A stretch of DNA of 64,000 bases. Source: Faecalispora anaeroviscerum. Its GTDB lineage: Bacteria > Bacillota > Clostridia > Oscillospirales > Acutalibacteraceae. Under the pieces are notes generated by a model. That model searched no databases. It was not told the DNA's origin and saw nothing but the letters and a program-made list of their open reading frames with translations. Shown here in pieces: positions 34,278 to 42,850 of the stretch (its first letter is position 1; the number at the start of each line of letters is the position of its first letter). A program made the translations under genes and the position numbers. The stretch is taken from positions 372,001 to 436,000 of the forward strand of contig NZ_CANOOQ010000001.1 of the NCBI RefSeq assembly GCF_947568225.1, in the 5' to 3' direction.

Positions 34278-35726
34278 ATGATTAAAAGAATAGAAAAACT
34301 TTGCGAGCATCGGGTCTTTTATCATTTTTATCAAATTAGCCAGATTCCACATGGAAGCGGCAATGAAAAAGCAATCAGCGATTTTATTCTGGGCTGGTCA
34401 AGAAATTTGGGTCTGGAGGCGGAGCAGGACACGTACAATAACCTGCTGATCCGAAAAAAAGCCTCCCGCGGCTTGGAAAACGCACCCGGAATTATGCTGC
34501 AGGCCCACATGGACATGGTCTGCGAAAAGGATACGGAGGTAGATCACGACTTTACAAAAGATCCGATCGATTGGGTCATTGAGGGCGACACCTTATCCAG
34601 CGGGGGCAAAACGACCCTTGGCGCCGATGACGGAATTGGCGTCGCACTGGCTATGGCCATTCTGGAAGACAATGCTCTGCAGCATCCCCCTCTGGAGGTT
34701 TTGTTCACTACGATGGAGGAGGAAGACCTTTCGGGAGCCGAAAACTTTGACACATCCCAAATGAATTCTGTCTATCTGTTCAATTTGGATCATGTAAATG
34801 ACCGGGAGATTCTCTGCGGCAGCTGCGGCGGTATGCAGGCAGACATTCGTATTCCCGTTACCTTCGGCACTGTATCAGAGGACTGGCGTTCCTACCGTAT
34901 CTCTGTTTCCGGGCTAAAGGGAGGCCATTCCGGTGAGGATATCCACCGAGGCCACGGAAATGCCAATATTCTTCTTGCCCGTATGCTGATGGCGATTGAA
35001 AGCTGCTGCGATTTTCGCTTGGGGTACATTCAAGGCGGTTCCTTCCGGCTTGCTATCCCCCGCGAGGCGGAAGCTGTCGTCTGGCTGGATCCCGCCAATT
35101 CAGAGAGCGTTCGGCTCAAATTGTCAGAGCTTGAAACGGATATTCGCGCTGAGCTGGCAGTCACCTCTCAAAATGTGAAAGTCTCCATTTCCCCCGTAAA
35201 AGCCGATCCTTGGGGAATCGAGCCGGCTTGTGCTATCAATGCCCTGGTGCTGGTTCCGGACGGTATTTATCAGATGAACGAAATGCTCACTGGTCTGGTA
35301 GATACCTCTGACAATCTGGGCGAAGTTTATTTGTCCGAGCAGGAATTGCATTTTGTAATAGAGATTCGTTCCGCCCGGAACAGTCTGCGTACTTATCTCT
35401 TCCAGCGCATGGAACGGTTGGCATCTCTGCTTGGGGGCACATGCCACGGCAGCAATGCTTATCCCAGTTGGGAATTTCATCCGAAATCAGAACTTCGGGA
35501 GCTCTGCGGCAGAATTTATGAAGAAAACTACCACGAAAAACCCGCGTTTCTAACTGTCCATGCCGGCCTGGAAGTTGGCTGCCTTTCCGCTACCCGTCCG
35601 AACATTGATGCGGTATCTATTGGTGCGGATTGTTGGGATTTTCACTCCCCCAGTGAGACTGTTCGAATTTCATCTGTAAAAAAGGTATTTGAATACCTTT
35701 GCAAGGTTCTGGCCAAAATTCGCTGA
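34278..35726 (+). CDS. pepD: Aminoacyl-histidine dipeptidase (M20C, PepD-like)
   Basis: 482 residues, typical for the PepD/cytosol non-specific dipeptidase family of zinc metallopeptidases. Metal and catalytic segments: MLQAHMDMVCEK (His-x-Asp), TTLGADDGIGVALAMAI (bridging Asp), TTMEEEDLSGA (general base Glu), GLKGGHSGEDIHRGHGNAN and the C-terminal HAGLEVG. ATG 34278 follows AAGGTAGGGG. It cleaves X-His and other dipeptides in the cytoplasm. It shares an operon with a YfcC-type transporter and a promoter with TetR-type operators. Confidence 0.94.
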   Translation: MIKRIEKLCEHRVFYHFYQISQIPHGSGNEKAISDFILGWSRNLGLEAEQDTYNNLLIRKKASRGLENAPGIMLQAHMDMVCEKDTEVDHDFTKDPIDWVIEGDTLSSGGKTTLGADDGIGVALAMAILEDNALQHPPLEVLFTTMEEEDLSGAENFDTSQMNSVYLFNLDHVNDREILCGSCGGMQADIRIPVTFGTVSEDWRSYRISVSGLKGGHSGEDIHRGHGNANILLARMLMAIESCCDFRLGYIQGGSFRLAIPREAEAVVWLDPANSESVRLKLSELETDIRAELAVTSQNVKVSISPVKADPWGIEPACAINALVLVPDGIYQMNEMLTGLVDTSDNLGEVYLSEQELHFVIEIRSARNSLRTYLFQRMERLASLLGGTCHGSNAYPSWEFHPKSELRELCGRIYEENYHEKPAFLTVHAGLEVGCLSATRPNIDAVSIGADCWDFHSPSETVRISSVKKVFEYLCKVLAKIR

Positions 35727-35788
35727 AGCAGGTCACCGGCAATTTTACGAGGGATATATAGCAATATTGAGAAAGGGAGTCATCCAAC

Positions 35789-37204
35789 ATGGTTAAAGTC
35801 AAGAAAGAAAAAAAACCACTACAGTCCGTGAACCCCATGCTCTTCCTAGTTGCCATCATGCTGCTTTGCGTTGTTGCCTCTTACATTGTACCCGCCGGAA
35901 CCTATGACCGAGTTTATGTGGAGGAATTGGATCGCAATATCGTCGATCCCAACACCTTCAAGTATGTGGATCAGAGCCCGATTGGTCCTTTCGCTCTGAT
36001 GACAGCGTTAACGCTGGGGATTCAGAACGCCGCTTACATCATTGCTTTTCTGCTGATTATCGGCGGTATGTTCGCAATTTTGGAGGGAACCGGCGCCATT
36101 GAGTCCGGTTTGGCCAATGTGGTTCGTGCTACCCGCGGTAAAGAGCTGATCATGATCCCCATTTGTATGACTGTCTTCGGTCTCGGCTCCTGCTTCTGCG
36201 CCAACTTCGAGGAATTCCTGGCTTTTGTTCCTTTGATGCTGACTGTCTGCCTGTCTATGGGGTTTGACTCTATGACCGCGATGGGAATCATATTTGGCTC
36301 TGTCGCCGCCGGTTACGGTGGTGCCGCCACCAACGCTTTCACGGTTGGTGTGGCGCAAAGTATTTCCGGTCTGCCAATGTTTTCCGGAATGACATTAAGG
36401 CTGGTTCTGTTCGTCGTTTTGCTTTTTGTCAGCATGGCCTATGTGATGTGGCATGCCAACCGTGTTAAGAAAAGCCCCACGTTAAGCCCTGTTTACGAGA
36501 TTGACTTAGAAACCGTCAAGACCAATATGATCGATGTTGACAGTATCGCCAGACTGACCACGCGTCAGAAGTTGGTTTTGCTGACTCTGGTGGGCGGTAT
36601 CGCGTGGACTGTGTATGGCGTTCTCGTTCATGACTACTATATTGATGAGCTTTCCGCCGTATTTCTGACAACCGGCGTTATAGGCGGTTTGATCGGCGGA
36701 AGTCACCCCAGCAAGATTTGCGATGACTTTCTGAAGGGTGCCGCGAATATGCTGGCCCCTTGTATGATGATCGGCTTGGCCAATGCGGTCGTCATTTTGC
36801 TGACCGACTCTAATATTATTGACACCATTATTAATACTCTGGCCAGCCTCTTGGGGAATCTGCCTGGCGCTCTGCTGGCCTGCGGAATGTTTGTAATACA
36901 AAGTTTGTTCAACCTGTTGGTTCCCTCCGGTTCCGGGCAGGCCGCCATTACGATGCCGTTGATGGCGCCGCTGGCCGACATGGTCGGTGTAACCCGCCAG
37001 ACCACCGTTCTGGCGTTCCAATTGGGCTCCACGTTTACTGACATCATCGGTCCTACCAGCGGCGAAATTCTGGTTGCCTTGGCAATGTGCAAAGTGCCCT
37101 ATACCAAATGGGTTAAGTGGCTCTTCCCGATGTTTTGTTTGTGGTGCCTGGTCGGCTTCGCTTTCCTGATCTTTGCCACCATGACGAACTACGGCCCCTT
37201 CTGA
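35789..37204 (+). CDS. YfcC/DcuC-superfamily membrane transporter
   Basis: 471 residues with about twelve membrane helices. N-terminal SYIVPAGTYDRV, NFEEFLAFVPLML and the C-terminal FNLLVPSGSGQAAITMPLMA are typical of YfcC-type proteins. These are suggested to carry amino acids or peptide-related substrates in fermenting bacteria. An AGAAAGGGAG site precedes ATG 35789. It lies 62 bp after pepD, so uptake or export of dipeptides or their amino acids is a reasonable inference. Confidence 0.88.
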   Translation: MVKVKKEKKPLQSVNPMLFLVAIMLLCVVASYIVPAGTYDRVYVEELDRNIVDPNTFKYVDQSPIGPFALMTALTLGIQNAAYIIAFLLIIGGMFAILEGTGAIESGLANVVRATRGKELIMIPICMTVFGLGSCFCANFEEFLAFVPLMLTVCLSMGFDSMTAMGIIFGSVAAGYGGAATNAFTVGVAQSISGLPMFSGMTLRLVLFVVLLFVSMAYVMWHANRVKKSPTLSPVYEIDLETVKTNMIDVDSIARLTTRQKLVLLTLVGGIAWTVYGVLVHDYYIDELSAVFLTTGVIGGLIGGSHPSKICDDFLKGAANMLAPCMMIGLANAVVILLTDSNIIDTIINTLASLLGNLPGALLACGMFVIQSLFNLLVPSGSGQAAITMPLMAPLADMVGVTRQTTVLAFQLGSTFTDIIGPTSGEILVALAMCKVPYTKWVKWLFPMFCLWCLVGFAFLIFATMTNYGPF

Positions 37205-37354
37205 TTTCAAATTGCCAAAGGATTGCTGGTCTGTGTACCGCAACGACATGGCTTTGGGTCAGTGTGATTTCTGTGGAGTTTCGTCCTATTATCCAGATTA
37301 TGCCGCAATGCAGCTTTTCAAGTACCGGGAAATGCTGCAGTCAAAATCATAAAA

Positions 37355-37399
37355 GCAGGAAACGACCATTTTTAATAGGTGGTCGTTTTCTGCTTTTTT
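37355..37399 (+). terminator. Terminator of the pepD-transporter operon
   Basis: GCAGGAAACGACC pairs with GGTCGTTTTCTGC (one G-U), followed by six T. Confidence 0.85.
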
Positions 37400-37425
37400 G
37401 TGGTATACTGCTGATGGGTGATGGA

Positions 37426-37996
37426 ATGCAGATTGATCGACTTTTTCAAATTGTATACCTGCTGCTTGACAGAAAAACCATGACGGCAAAAGAGCTTGCC
37501 GCACATTTTGAGGTTTCGGTACGAACCATTTTGCGGGATATCGATACCCTTTCATCGGCAAATATTCCGGTTTATACCACTCAGGGCAAGGGCGGAGGCA
37601 TCTCGATCCTTGACGGCTATGTGCTCAATAAGGCTGCGCTGAGCGAAGAGGAGCAAAAGCAGATTCTGATCGCTCTGCAAAGTCTGGCTGCCACAGGCAA
37701 CACGGATGCAAACGGTATGACGACACTGGCTATGATTTGCCGCCGCTAAGTCTGGCTGCCACAGGCAACACGGATGCAAACCGTACGCTCTCAAAGCTGG
37801 GCGCATTGTTTCAAAAGAACGATACGGATTGGCTTGAGGTGGATTTTTCCCGATGGGGGCAGGGCGCACAGGACAATCGGCGCTTTGAACTGCTCAAAAC
37901 GGCAATTCTGAGAAGACATGCCGTTTACTTTGACTATGTGGGTTCCTATGGAAGCGAAAGCCGCCGAAAGGCATACCCGTTGAAGCTGGTTTTTAA
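37426..37996 (+). pseudogene. YafY-type HTH-WYL regulator, disrupted
   Basis: From ATG 37426 the protein starts with a DeoR-like helix-turn-helix (TMTAKELAAHFEVSVRTILR) and begins a WYL domain (RHAVYFDYVGSYGSESRRKA). A 34-bp sequence at 37680-37713 is repeated at 37748-37781. The period of 68 bp shifts the frame, giving a stop at 37747. The gene is also cut at 37996 by an IS5-like element. Removing one 68-bp unit restores the reading through LAATGNTDANRTLSKLG. Intact relatives are about 300 residues. Confidence 0.85.
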
Positions 37997-38475
37997 GAGC
38001 CTATCCATAAATTACGAAGAGGTGTAAAATAGAGACCGGTGAGAAAGAATGAATGAAAAGAAATCTTATCAGTCGTGGACAATATCGGACGAGTTTTGGG
38101 AAGCGGTCAAAGATCAGATTCCGGTAAAAAAGCGTAATCCGCAAAAAGAGTATAAGAACGCGCCAGGACAGGGCCGTCGGCCAATCCCACCTCGTAAAGT
38201 GCTTGAAGGTATTTTTTATGTTCTACGCACAGGCTGCCAGTGGGAAGCTGTTCCCAGAGAGTATGGGTGCGCGAGCAGTATCCACCGCTATTTAAAGCTC
38301 GCCGTTGAGTCGTAGGGGTCACCCATTCGTTCTTCAATCGTTTTCGCAAGCTATTGGTTCGTTTTGAAAAGAAAGCCGCGAATTATCTGGGACTTTTACA
38401 TTTCGCCTGTGCAATTATCGTTTGGCGCAAATTGATTCGCGTGCACGTTTGATATCTTAATTTATGGATAGGCTC
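37997..38475 (+). mobile_element. Internally deleted IS5-like element
   Basis: 479 bp with perfect 18-bp terminal inverted repeats (GAGCCTATCCATAAATTA and its complement). Inside, a DUF4096-type transposase N-terminus starts at ATG 38049 (SYQSWTISDEFWEAVKDQIP, TGCQWEAVPREYG) and stops at 38315. A later frame encodes the transposase C-terminus (VRFEKKAANYLGLLHFACAI) up to 38452. The catalytic middle is missing, so it can move only in trans. Left flank is the WYL gene; right flank is the dinB C-terminal fragment, with no clean target duplication (TTAA/TTAT). Confidence 0.88.
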
Positions 38476-38984
38476 TTATTATATGTGGGCAACGCTACCC
38501 GGCGTAAATTAGAGTCCTATGCCCGGCACACAATAGGTGACCTGGCCAACACGTCCGAACAAACTCTCAAAAGGCTGGTTTGGCAAATGGGGAAGCGTAC
38601 TGTATGCCTTTGCAAATGGCTATGATATTACACCGGTCTCACGTTATGAAGATCATCAAGAAGTGAAGAGCATCGGCAACAGCACCACCACGCCACGTGA
38701 TTTAGTCGACAACGAGGACGTTAAAATCATCCTATATGTGCTGGCCGACAGCGTCGCCCGCCGTCTGCGTGAGCATGGTTGTAAGGGGCGCACCATCAGC
38801 ATAAGTGTCAGGGACAACCAGCTCATGAGTTTTACACGGCAACATACTTTGAGCAGCTACACCAATATTACCGCAGAGATCGCGCAGGCAGGCATGGATT
38901 TATTTGCGCGACATTATTATTGGCAGTGCCCCATTCGCAGCCTGAGCATTAGTATATCCGATCTGGTCAGTGATTCACATTTGT
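38476..38984 (+). pseudogene. dinB: Y-family DNA polymerase (DinB/Pol IV-like), C-terminal fragment
   Basis: The second part of the polymerase begun at 31200. It opens with LLYVGNATRRKLESYARHTI, which directly continues PVGD of the first part, then the HhH region and little-finger domain (WFGKWGSVLYAFANGYD, SVARRLREHGCKGRTISISV). A one-base frame change lies near 38568 (CTCAAAAGG). The fragment ends at SISDLVSDS, where IS30 sequence begins. With 6.7 kb inserted between the halves the gene is dead. Confidence 0.88.
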
Positions 38985-39802
38985 ATTTTCATTCGTACCT
39001 CTCTGTCAAGGCGCATGAGGGTCTGGAAAATAAAATGGCAGGTTCAATGACTCTGTTACCCGTGTGTGATTGGAAAACTCTTTACCGCGATCAGGTGTAA
39101 TCGTTTTACGCTTTTTTTTCGGCAAGATGGATAATAACGCAATCATTTTATCTGCCACAAGCGCCGAATATTTTTTGGCAACTTTTCCGGCCAACAAATA
39201 GCGACTGCACCGATCTGTGATAGTTACAAGGCAGGCGGAACCTGTTTTCCCCGCCACGGTGTCTGCTTCCCAGTGTCCAATAACTTGCCGATTATGAAGA
39301 GAGTGCCTTCAGAATTAGTTATTCAACCATTTATCGGGCTATTTACGCTGGAATGTTGGATGCCGGGCGACTTTCGCATGGAAATCGGGGTGTTATCAGA
39401 AAGCTGCGTCATCGGGGAAAGACTAGGCGGCGCAAAGGCAGCGTTGAAACCCGAGGAAAGATTGTTATTAGCAACCGGATTCAGGAGCGTCCTGACAAAG
39501 CGATTCGCAATTTGCTCCGGTGACCACTGATACTCCAGAAACAAACGCGCCACGATATTTCTCAATTTGGTGTTATTCAAAAGCCTTGGACGCCTACACT
39601 TTTTACGGCGTTTCTGATATTCTTTCTGGGCCTCTATTGCTGAGTAGGCTTGGTCTTGACTGTGGTTTCGTTTGAGTTCCCGAGACACGGTCGAAACGGA
39701 TCGACCGATTGCTTTTGATATTGCGTGTATGCTTTTCTTCTCCGTATACAGAATAAGTATCTTTTCACGCTAATTCATGCTAAGATGATGATAATGGCTC
39801 AT
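38985..39802 (-). pseudogene. Degenerate, internally rearranged IS30-family transposase
   Basis: Minus-strand start ATG 39802 (MSHYHHLSMN, then a stop), HTH segment STVSRELKRN and EYQWSPEQIANRF to about 39500. A middle segment lies in the opposite direction (plus strand 39295-39510: ISYSTIYRAIYAGML, RKLRHRGKTRRRKG, IQERPDKAI). The catalytic part returns to the minus strand from 39295 (QVIGHWEADTVAGKTGSACL, TITPDRGKEFSNHT, FPDPHAP), where a Trp codon has become TGA. The 3' end is missing at the dinB junction. Not functional. Confidence 0.85.
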
Positions 39803-39915
39803 TGTTTGAAAATCCTTTCATAGTTGTCGTCGCAAACACTATGATATCGGATTTCAACCTCTGAGTCATTCTTTTTTACCTGTTGCACTTACATTGTAAA
39901 TTCAAGACATAAAAA

Positions 39916-39945
39916 AGGAGGTCACCCATTTAAAGTGACCGCCCT
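39916..39945 (-). terminator. Terminator of the HigBA-like pair
   Basis: On the minus strand AAGG-G-CGGTCAC pairs with GTGACC-T-CCTT, followed by a T run, 11 bp after the antitoxin stop. The 39803-39915 stretch holds no gene. Confidence 0.7.
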
Positions 39946-39955
39946 TGATTTTTCT

Positions 39956-40246
39956 TTATCTATTTGTGGTTGGTACAAACTCTATCTTTAATTTCTTACC
40001 CATTCCAGCTGCAAGTCGTTGGAGTGTCCTTAATGACGGGTTTGCGCTCCCGTTTTCAAGTTTACTGATGTCGCCCTGTGCGATGCCGGTTATTTCGGCA
40101 AGCTGTTTTTGAGTAATGCCAGTGCTTTTCCGCGCGTCAATCATTGCCTGAATAATCGCAAATTCCGGCTCCAGCGCATCATATTCAGCTTTTATCTCCG
40201 GATCGCTCAGCTGTTCCTTTAAAAACTCATTAAAATTGGTGTTCAT
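39956..40246 (-). CDS. HigA-type XRE antitoxin
   Basis: 96 residues with a Cro/C1 helix-turn-helix: TGITQKQLAEITGIAQGDIS, KLENGSANPSLRTLQRLA (about residues 42-80). Such proteins neutralise RelE/HigB-type mRNA interferases and repress their own promoter. It overlaps the upstream toxin gene by 4 bp. The promoter carries two palindromes that would suit autoregulation. Confidence 0.88.
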   Translation of the reverse strand: MNTNFNEFLKEQLSDPEIKAEYDALEPEFAIIQAMIDARKSTGITQKQLAEITGIAQGDISKLENGSANPSLRTLQRLAAGMGKKLKIEFVPTTNR

Positions 40247-40602
40247 GCTTTAAGCCCCTTTCTTTTCAGGTATTCGGCACGGTACTGTTTTGCTCGCTCG
40301 ATTTCAGCAGCAGGTGTTTTCTGCGTCTTTTTAACGAATCCGTTCGTAATAATCACCTGCTGTCCAACAAAAAAGAAATATAAAACACGGGAAATATCCG
40401 AACCTACCTTTGCTCGTAGTTCAAAGATGCCATCTCCCAAAGTCTTAGAATAAGGTTCCCTGAGTTCAGTTCCATTATCGGCAAGTATTGAAATTGTTCT
40501 CAACATTTTCGCGCGCATTTTTTTATCCAGACTCAATATAAACTCCTGTGCCGGAACTGTTCCATCTTCTTTATCATAGAATATTACTTCAAATTCTTGC
40601 AC
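40243..40602 (-). CDS. HigB/RelE-like toxin (phage-derived Gp49-like)
   Basis: 119 residues of the RelE/HigB superfamily, Gp49-like: EVIFYDKEDGTVPAQEFILS, then ELRAKVGSDISRVLYFFFVG and IITNGFVKKTQKTP. The basic strand-end residues fit ribosome-dependent mRNA cleavage. Toxin-first order with an XRE antitoxin is the HigBA arrangement. It lies at the left edge of the conjugative element, next to the integrase, where it would favour maintenance. Confidence 0.88.
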   Translation of the reverse strand: MQEFEVIFYDKEDGTVPAQEFILSLDKKMRAKMLRTISILADNGTELREPYSKTLGDGIFELRAKVGSDISRVLYFFFVGQQVIITNGFVKKTQKTPAAEIERAKQYRAEYLKRKGLKA

Positions 40603-40619
40603 TATTGTCCGCCCTTCTT

Positions 40620-40668
40620 ATAGGATAAATCCTATACTTATTATATGGGATTTATCCTATATTGTCAA
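40620..40668 (-). promoter_or_regulatory. HigBA-like promoter with two operators
   Basis: Minus-strand TTGACA (40668-40663), 17-bp spacer, TATAAT (40645-40640). The palindromes ATAGGAT-AA-ATCCTAT (40620-40635) and ATGGGATTTATCCTAT (40645-40660) overlap the promoter, as expected for toxin-antitoxin autorepression. Confidence 0.85.
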
Positions 40669-40680
40669 GATTGTTTTTAT

Positions 40681-40702
40681 ACTCGGACATTTTGTCCGAC
40701 TT
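40681..40702. repeat. GTCGGACA palindrome, copy 2
   Basis: CTCGGACA-TTT-TGTCCGACTT, six bases beyond the integrase stop (minus strand). One arm has drifted at its outer end. Confidence 0.75.
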
Positions 40703-40707
40703 GAAGA

Positions 40708-41865
40708 TTATTTTAAAAACACTAAAATATCTGAAGCTGATTTATCTTCAAGTATTTTAGGTAAGTTAAGAGGCTTGCAAATTCTAATTTCATCTCTTTT
40801 TTCTTCCACGTAATCAATTCCTTCTTGAATGCTGCTGGCTATAAATGTATAGGCGTTATGATCCGGAATGGATACAATATACTGATCTTTAAAAGGTTTG
40901 AAGGACAAGACTAGTTTTTGTGGCTGACTATCTGAGTCATAGATGTCATTCATCAACTCCATGTTTTCTCTCTTAAAGGAATTCAACACATGGGCATAGG
41001 TATCCAGCGTAAAAGAAACGGATGAGTGACCAAGTATTTCTGATAAAACCTTTTTGTCAATTCCTTTTTCCAGTGCATGTGTGGCAAAGGTATGACGTAA
41101 CGCATGAAAGGTGATGCCCTTTATTCCGCATTTGTCTAACATACGGTTATAATATTTTTTAAAAGTGGTATGTTCAATATATTTTCCGCGCTGGTCAGTA
41201 ACAACAAATTCTACCTGACCAATTTCTTTTTGTTGCCGATCTTTCCACTTTTTCAAATCGTCAATTGCATTTGGGGGAAGGGGGATAGTCCTTTTGGACT
41301 TTGCTGTTTTAGGTTCATCAAAATAAATGGAAGTGGAAGTTTTGACGTTGGGATCATAATTTTTGCATCTATGAAGAATTCTGCGAATTTTAAGTTCGTT
41401 TTTCTGAAAGTCAACGTCTATCCATTTTAGCCCCAACAACTCCCCAAGCCTTAAACCTGTGCATAAGGTTAATCTTACAAAAATACCGTAGCGATAAAAA
41501 TAAGAGACTTTGATTAAATCTCTTTTCTGGCTATGGGTTAATACTTGAATTTCCTTTCGTACAATTTTAGGTAAGTTTACATACAAAGCACAATTCTGTT
41601 GTATTAGACCGTCCGCAACTGCCTGTTTCATTGCTTTTTTTAAGATAATTGCCATGTTGCGAATCGTCTTCGAGGAAAGTCCGGAATCAAATTTATCGTT
41701 AAAGAAATCTTGCAATATGGGAGTTGTGACATCAGAAATTTCCACTTTATCAAATGCATTGAAATGATTATGAATATGTCCTTCATAATTTACGTAAGTA
41801 GTTCGCTTAATTGTATTTTTTTCGTATTTATCCAGCCAAGTAATTAACCATACATACAAGCTCAA
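40708..41865 (-). CDS. int: Tyrosine site-specific integrase
   Basis: 385 residues from a TTG start at 41865, chosen because GGAGGGG lies 6 nt before it. The order is an N-terminal SAM-like core-binding domain, a catalytic domain and an unusual C-terminal extension of about 75 residues. Catalytic residues seen are Arg in CTGLRLGELLGLKW, His/Arg in HALRHTFATHALE, His in ILGHSS and the nucleophile Tyr in TLDTYAHVL. It would integrate and excise the conjugative element. It is bounded by GTCGGACA palindromes on both sides. Confidence 0.93.
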   Translation of the reverse strand: MSLYVWLITWLDKYEKNTIKRTTYVNYEGHIHNHFNAFDKVEISDVTTPILQDFFNDKFDSGLSSKTIRNMAIILKKAMKQAVADGLIQQNCALYVNLPKIVRKEIQVLTHSQKRDLIKVSYFYRYGIFVRLTLCTGLRLGELLGLKWIDVDFQKNELKIRRILHRCKNYDPNVKTSTSIYFDEPKTAKSKRTIPLPPNAIDDLKKWKDRQQKEIGQVEFVVTDQRGKYIEHTTFKKYYNRMLDKCGIKGITFHALRHTFATHALEKGIDKKVLSEILGHSSVSFTLDTYAHVLNSFKRENMELMNDIYDSDSQPQKLVLSFKPFKDQYIVSIPDHNAYTFIASSIQEGIDYVEEKRDEIRICKPLNLPKILEDKSASDILVFLK

Positions 41866-42020
41866 TATGTTCCCCTCCAATGATAAAATGATGAAGTAAG
41901 CATTTGTGAATCTCGGCGGTTCTCTAGGTTGGTTAAATCTCATTTTGCGTCCTCAGTAAAAAATAATGTTAGTCATTACTACATTCTTTACTTATCGGCA
42001 CATGCGTCGAGATATTAAAA

Positions 42021-42043
42021 AAGTCAGACAAAATGTCCGACTT
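42021..42043 (-). repeat. GTCGGACA palindrome, copy 3, terminator-like
   Basis: Reading on the minus strand, GTCGGACA-TTT-TGTCTGAC is followed by six T and touches the stop codon of the type III toxin. Here the repeat also looks like a rho-independent terminator. Confidence 0.8.
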
Positions 42044-42623
42044 AGCGTTCCGGTTCTATTTCTTTTTTTTTATGTATCTCTTTATTTCTCTGGACAAGTA
42101 GATCGTTAAACGGTGTCTTTTCTGGCTCTATTGTAACGGATTGCTGGCACTCCATCTCAGCAACCAAGTATTCACGCAGCTGCGTAATATGCTGCTCATA
42201 CTTGTTGGGGTGAAGCGATTCGTCGAAGAGAATTCGATGCAGTTTTTTCTGAATGATCTCAATTTCCCTGGGGTTTCTCAAAATCAAATGCCTGCCCTGT
42301 GAAACATATTCACCGCTGATGTATTTGTCTGTAATGGGGAAGCAGCTGCTGATGCGATAGAGCGCAGGCCGGTTGGTGTGGCCAATGTGATAATAAGCGC
42401 TGCGGATGCTCTTTTCCTCATTCCAAAGCCTTATTTTTTCTATTTGAGCCGGTGGCCGGTGAGCTAAATCGCTGGTAGGAATCGCCCAATACAAGTTTTT
42501 GATTTTTGAATCCTCTATGCAGCAAAAAACCGGGCGTTCTTTCCGATCAGAATACTTTCCTCCCAGCTGATGGATCAAATCAATAAATTCTTCGCTAATT
42601 TTATAAAATCCATTTTCTATCAT
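42042..42623 (-). CDS. Type III toxin-antitoxin endoribonuclease toxin (ToxN/AbiQ/CptN-like)
   Basis: 193 residues from ATG 42623 (AAAGGA before it). The N-terminal YKISEEFIDLIHQLGGKYSD, then ERPVFCCIEDSKIKNLYWAI, PTSDLAHR and the later YHIGHTNRPALYRISSCFPI resemble the compact single-domain nucleases of type III systems, closest in style to CptN. The decisive evidence is context: promoter, three tandem ~41-nt repeats, terminator, then this gene, exactly the type III layout. The toxin is held inactive by its repeat RNA. Anti-phage abortive infection is a known role of relatives. Confidence 0.82.
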   Translation of the reverse strand: MIENGFYKISEEFIDLIHQLGGKYSDRKERPVFCCIEDSKIKNLYWAIPTSDLAHRPPAQIEKIRLWNEEKSIRSAYYHIGHTNRPALYRISSCFPITDKYISGEYVSQGRHLILRNPREIEIIQKKLHRILFDESLHPNKYEQHITQLREYLVAEMECQQSVTIEPEKTPFNDLLVQRNKEIHKKKEIEPER

Positions 42624-42648
42624 TTTATTTTTCCTTTCAAAAAAGAAG

Positions 42649-42677
42649 AAATCCCTTCGCACGAAGCAAAGGGATTT
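42649..42677 (-). terminator. Terminator between antitoxin RNA and type III toxin
   Basis: On the minus strand AAATCCCTT pairs with AAGGGATTT, followed by CTTCTTTTTT. Type III loci use such a leaky terminator to set the RNA-to-toxin ratio. Confidence 0.85.
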
Positions 42678-42681
42678 CCCA

Positions 42682-42844
42682 TTCATCAAACCGCCTATTT
42701 ATCACGCCGGACGGTTGGCGTATTCAAATCGAACCATCTACTTGTCACGCTGATGGTTAGCGTATTCAATCAAACCGCCCATTTATCACGCCAGCGGTAA
42801 GCGTATTCTTGCTTGAAAGTGGCACAGAACCTTATCTGTCCTAT
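42682..42844 (-). ncRNA. Type III antitoxin RNA with three tandem repeats
   Basis: Three repeats of 41, 42 and 41 nt (42682-42722, 42723-42764, 42765-42805) share the shape TTCA..ACC..TTTATCACGC..GGT..GCGTA. Each has internal complementary GACGGTT/AACCGCC-type arms with compensating changes between units. They are read from the promoter at 42851-42879 and end at the terminator before the toxin. The toxin would cut the transcript into repeat units that bind and silence it. Confidence 0.85.
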
Positions 42845-42850
42845 AATATT

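Noticed and set aside
37997..38475. Intact IS element
   Set aside because: The terminal repeats are perfect, but the transposase lacks its catalytic middle and the two ends lie in different frames.
39273..39530. A separate plus-strand gene within the IS30 remnant
   Set aside because: The plus-strand reading (in another frame) is the inverted middle of the IS30 transposase, not an independent gene.
42682..42805. Short CRISPR-like array
   Set aside because: Three head-to-tail units of ~41 nt have no unique spacers of constant length and lie between promoter and terminator before a toxin gene, so they are a type III antitoxin RNA.
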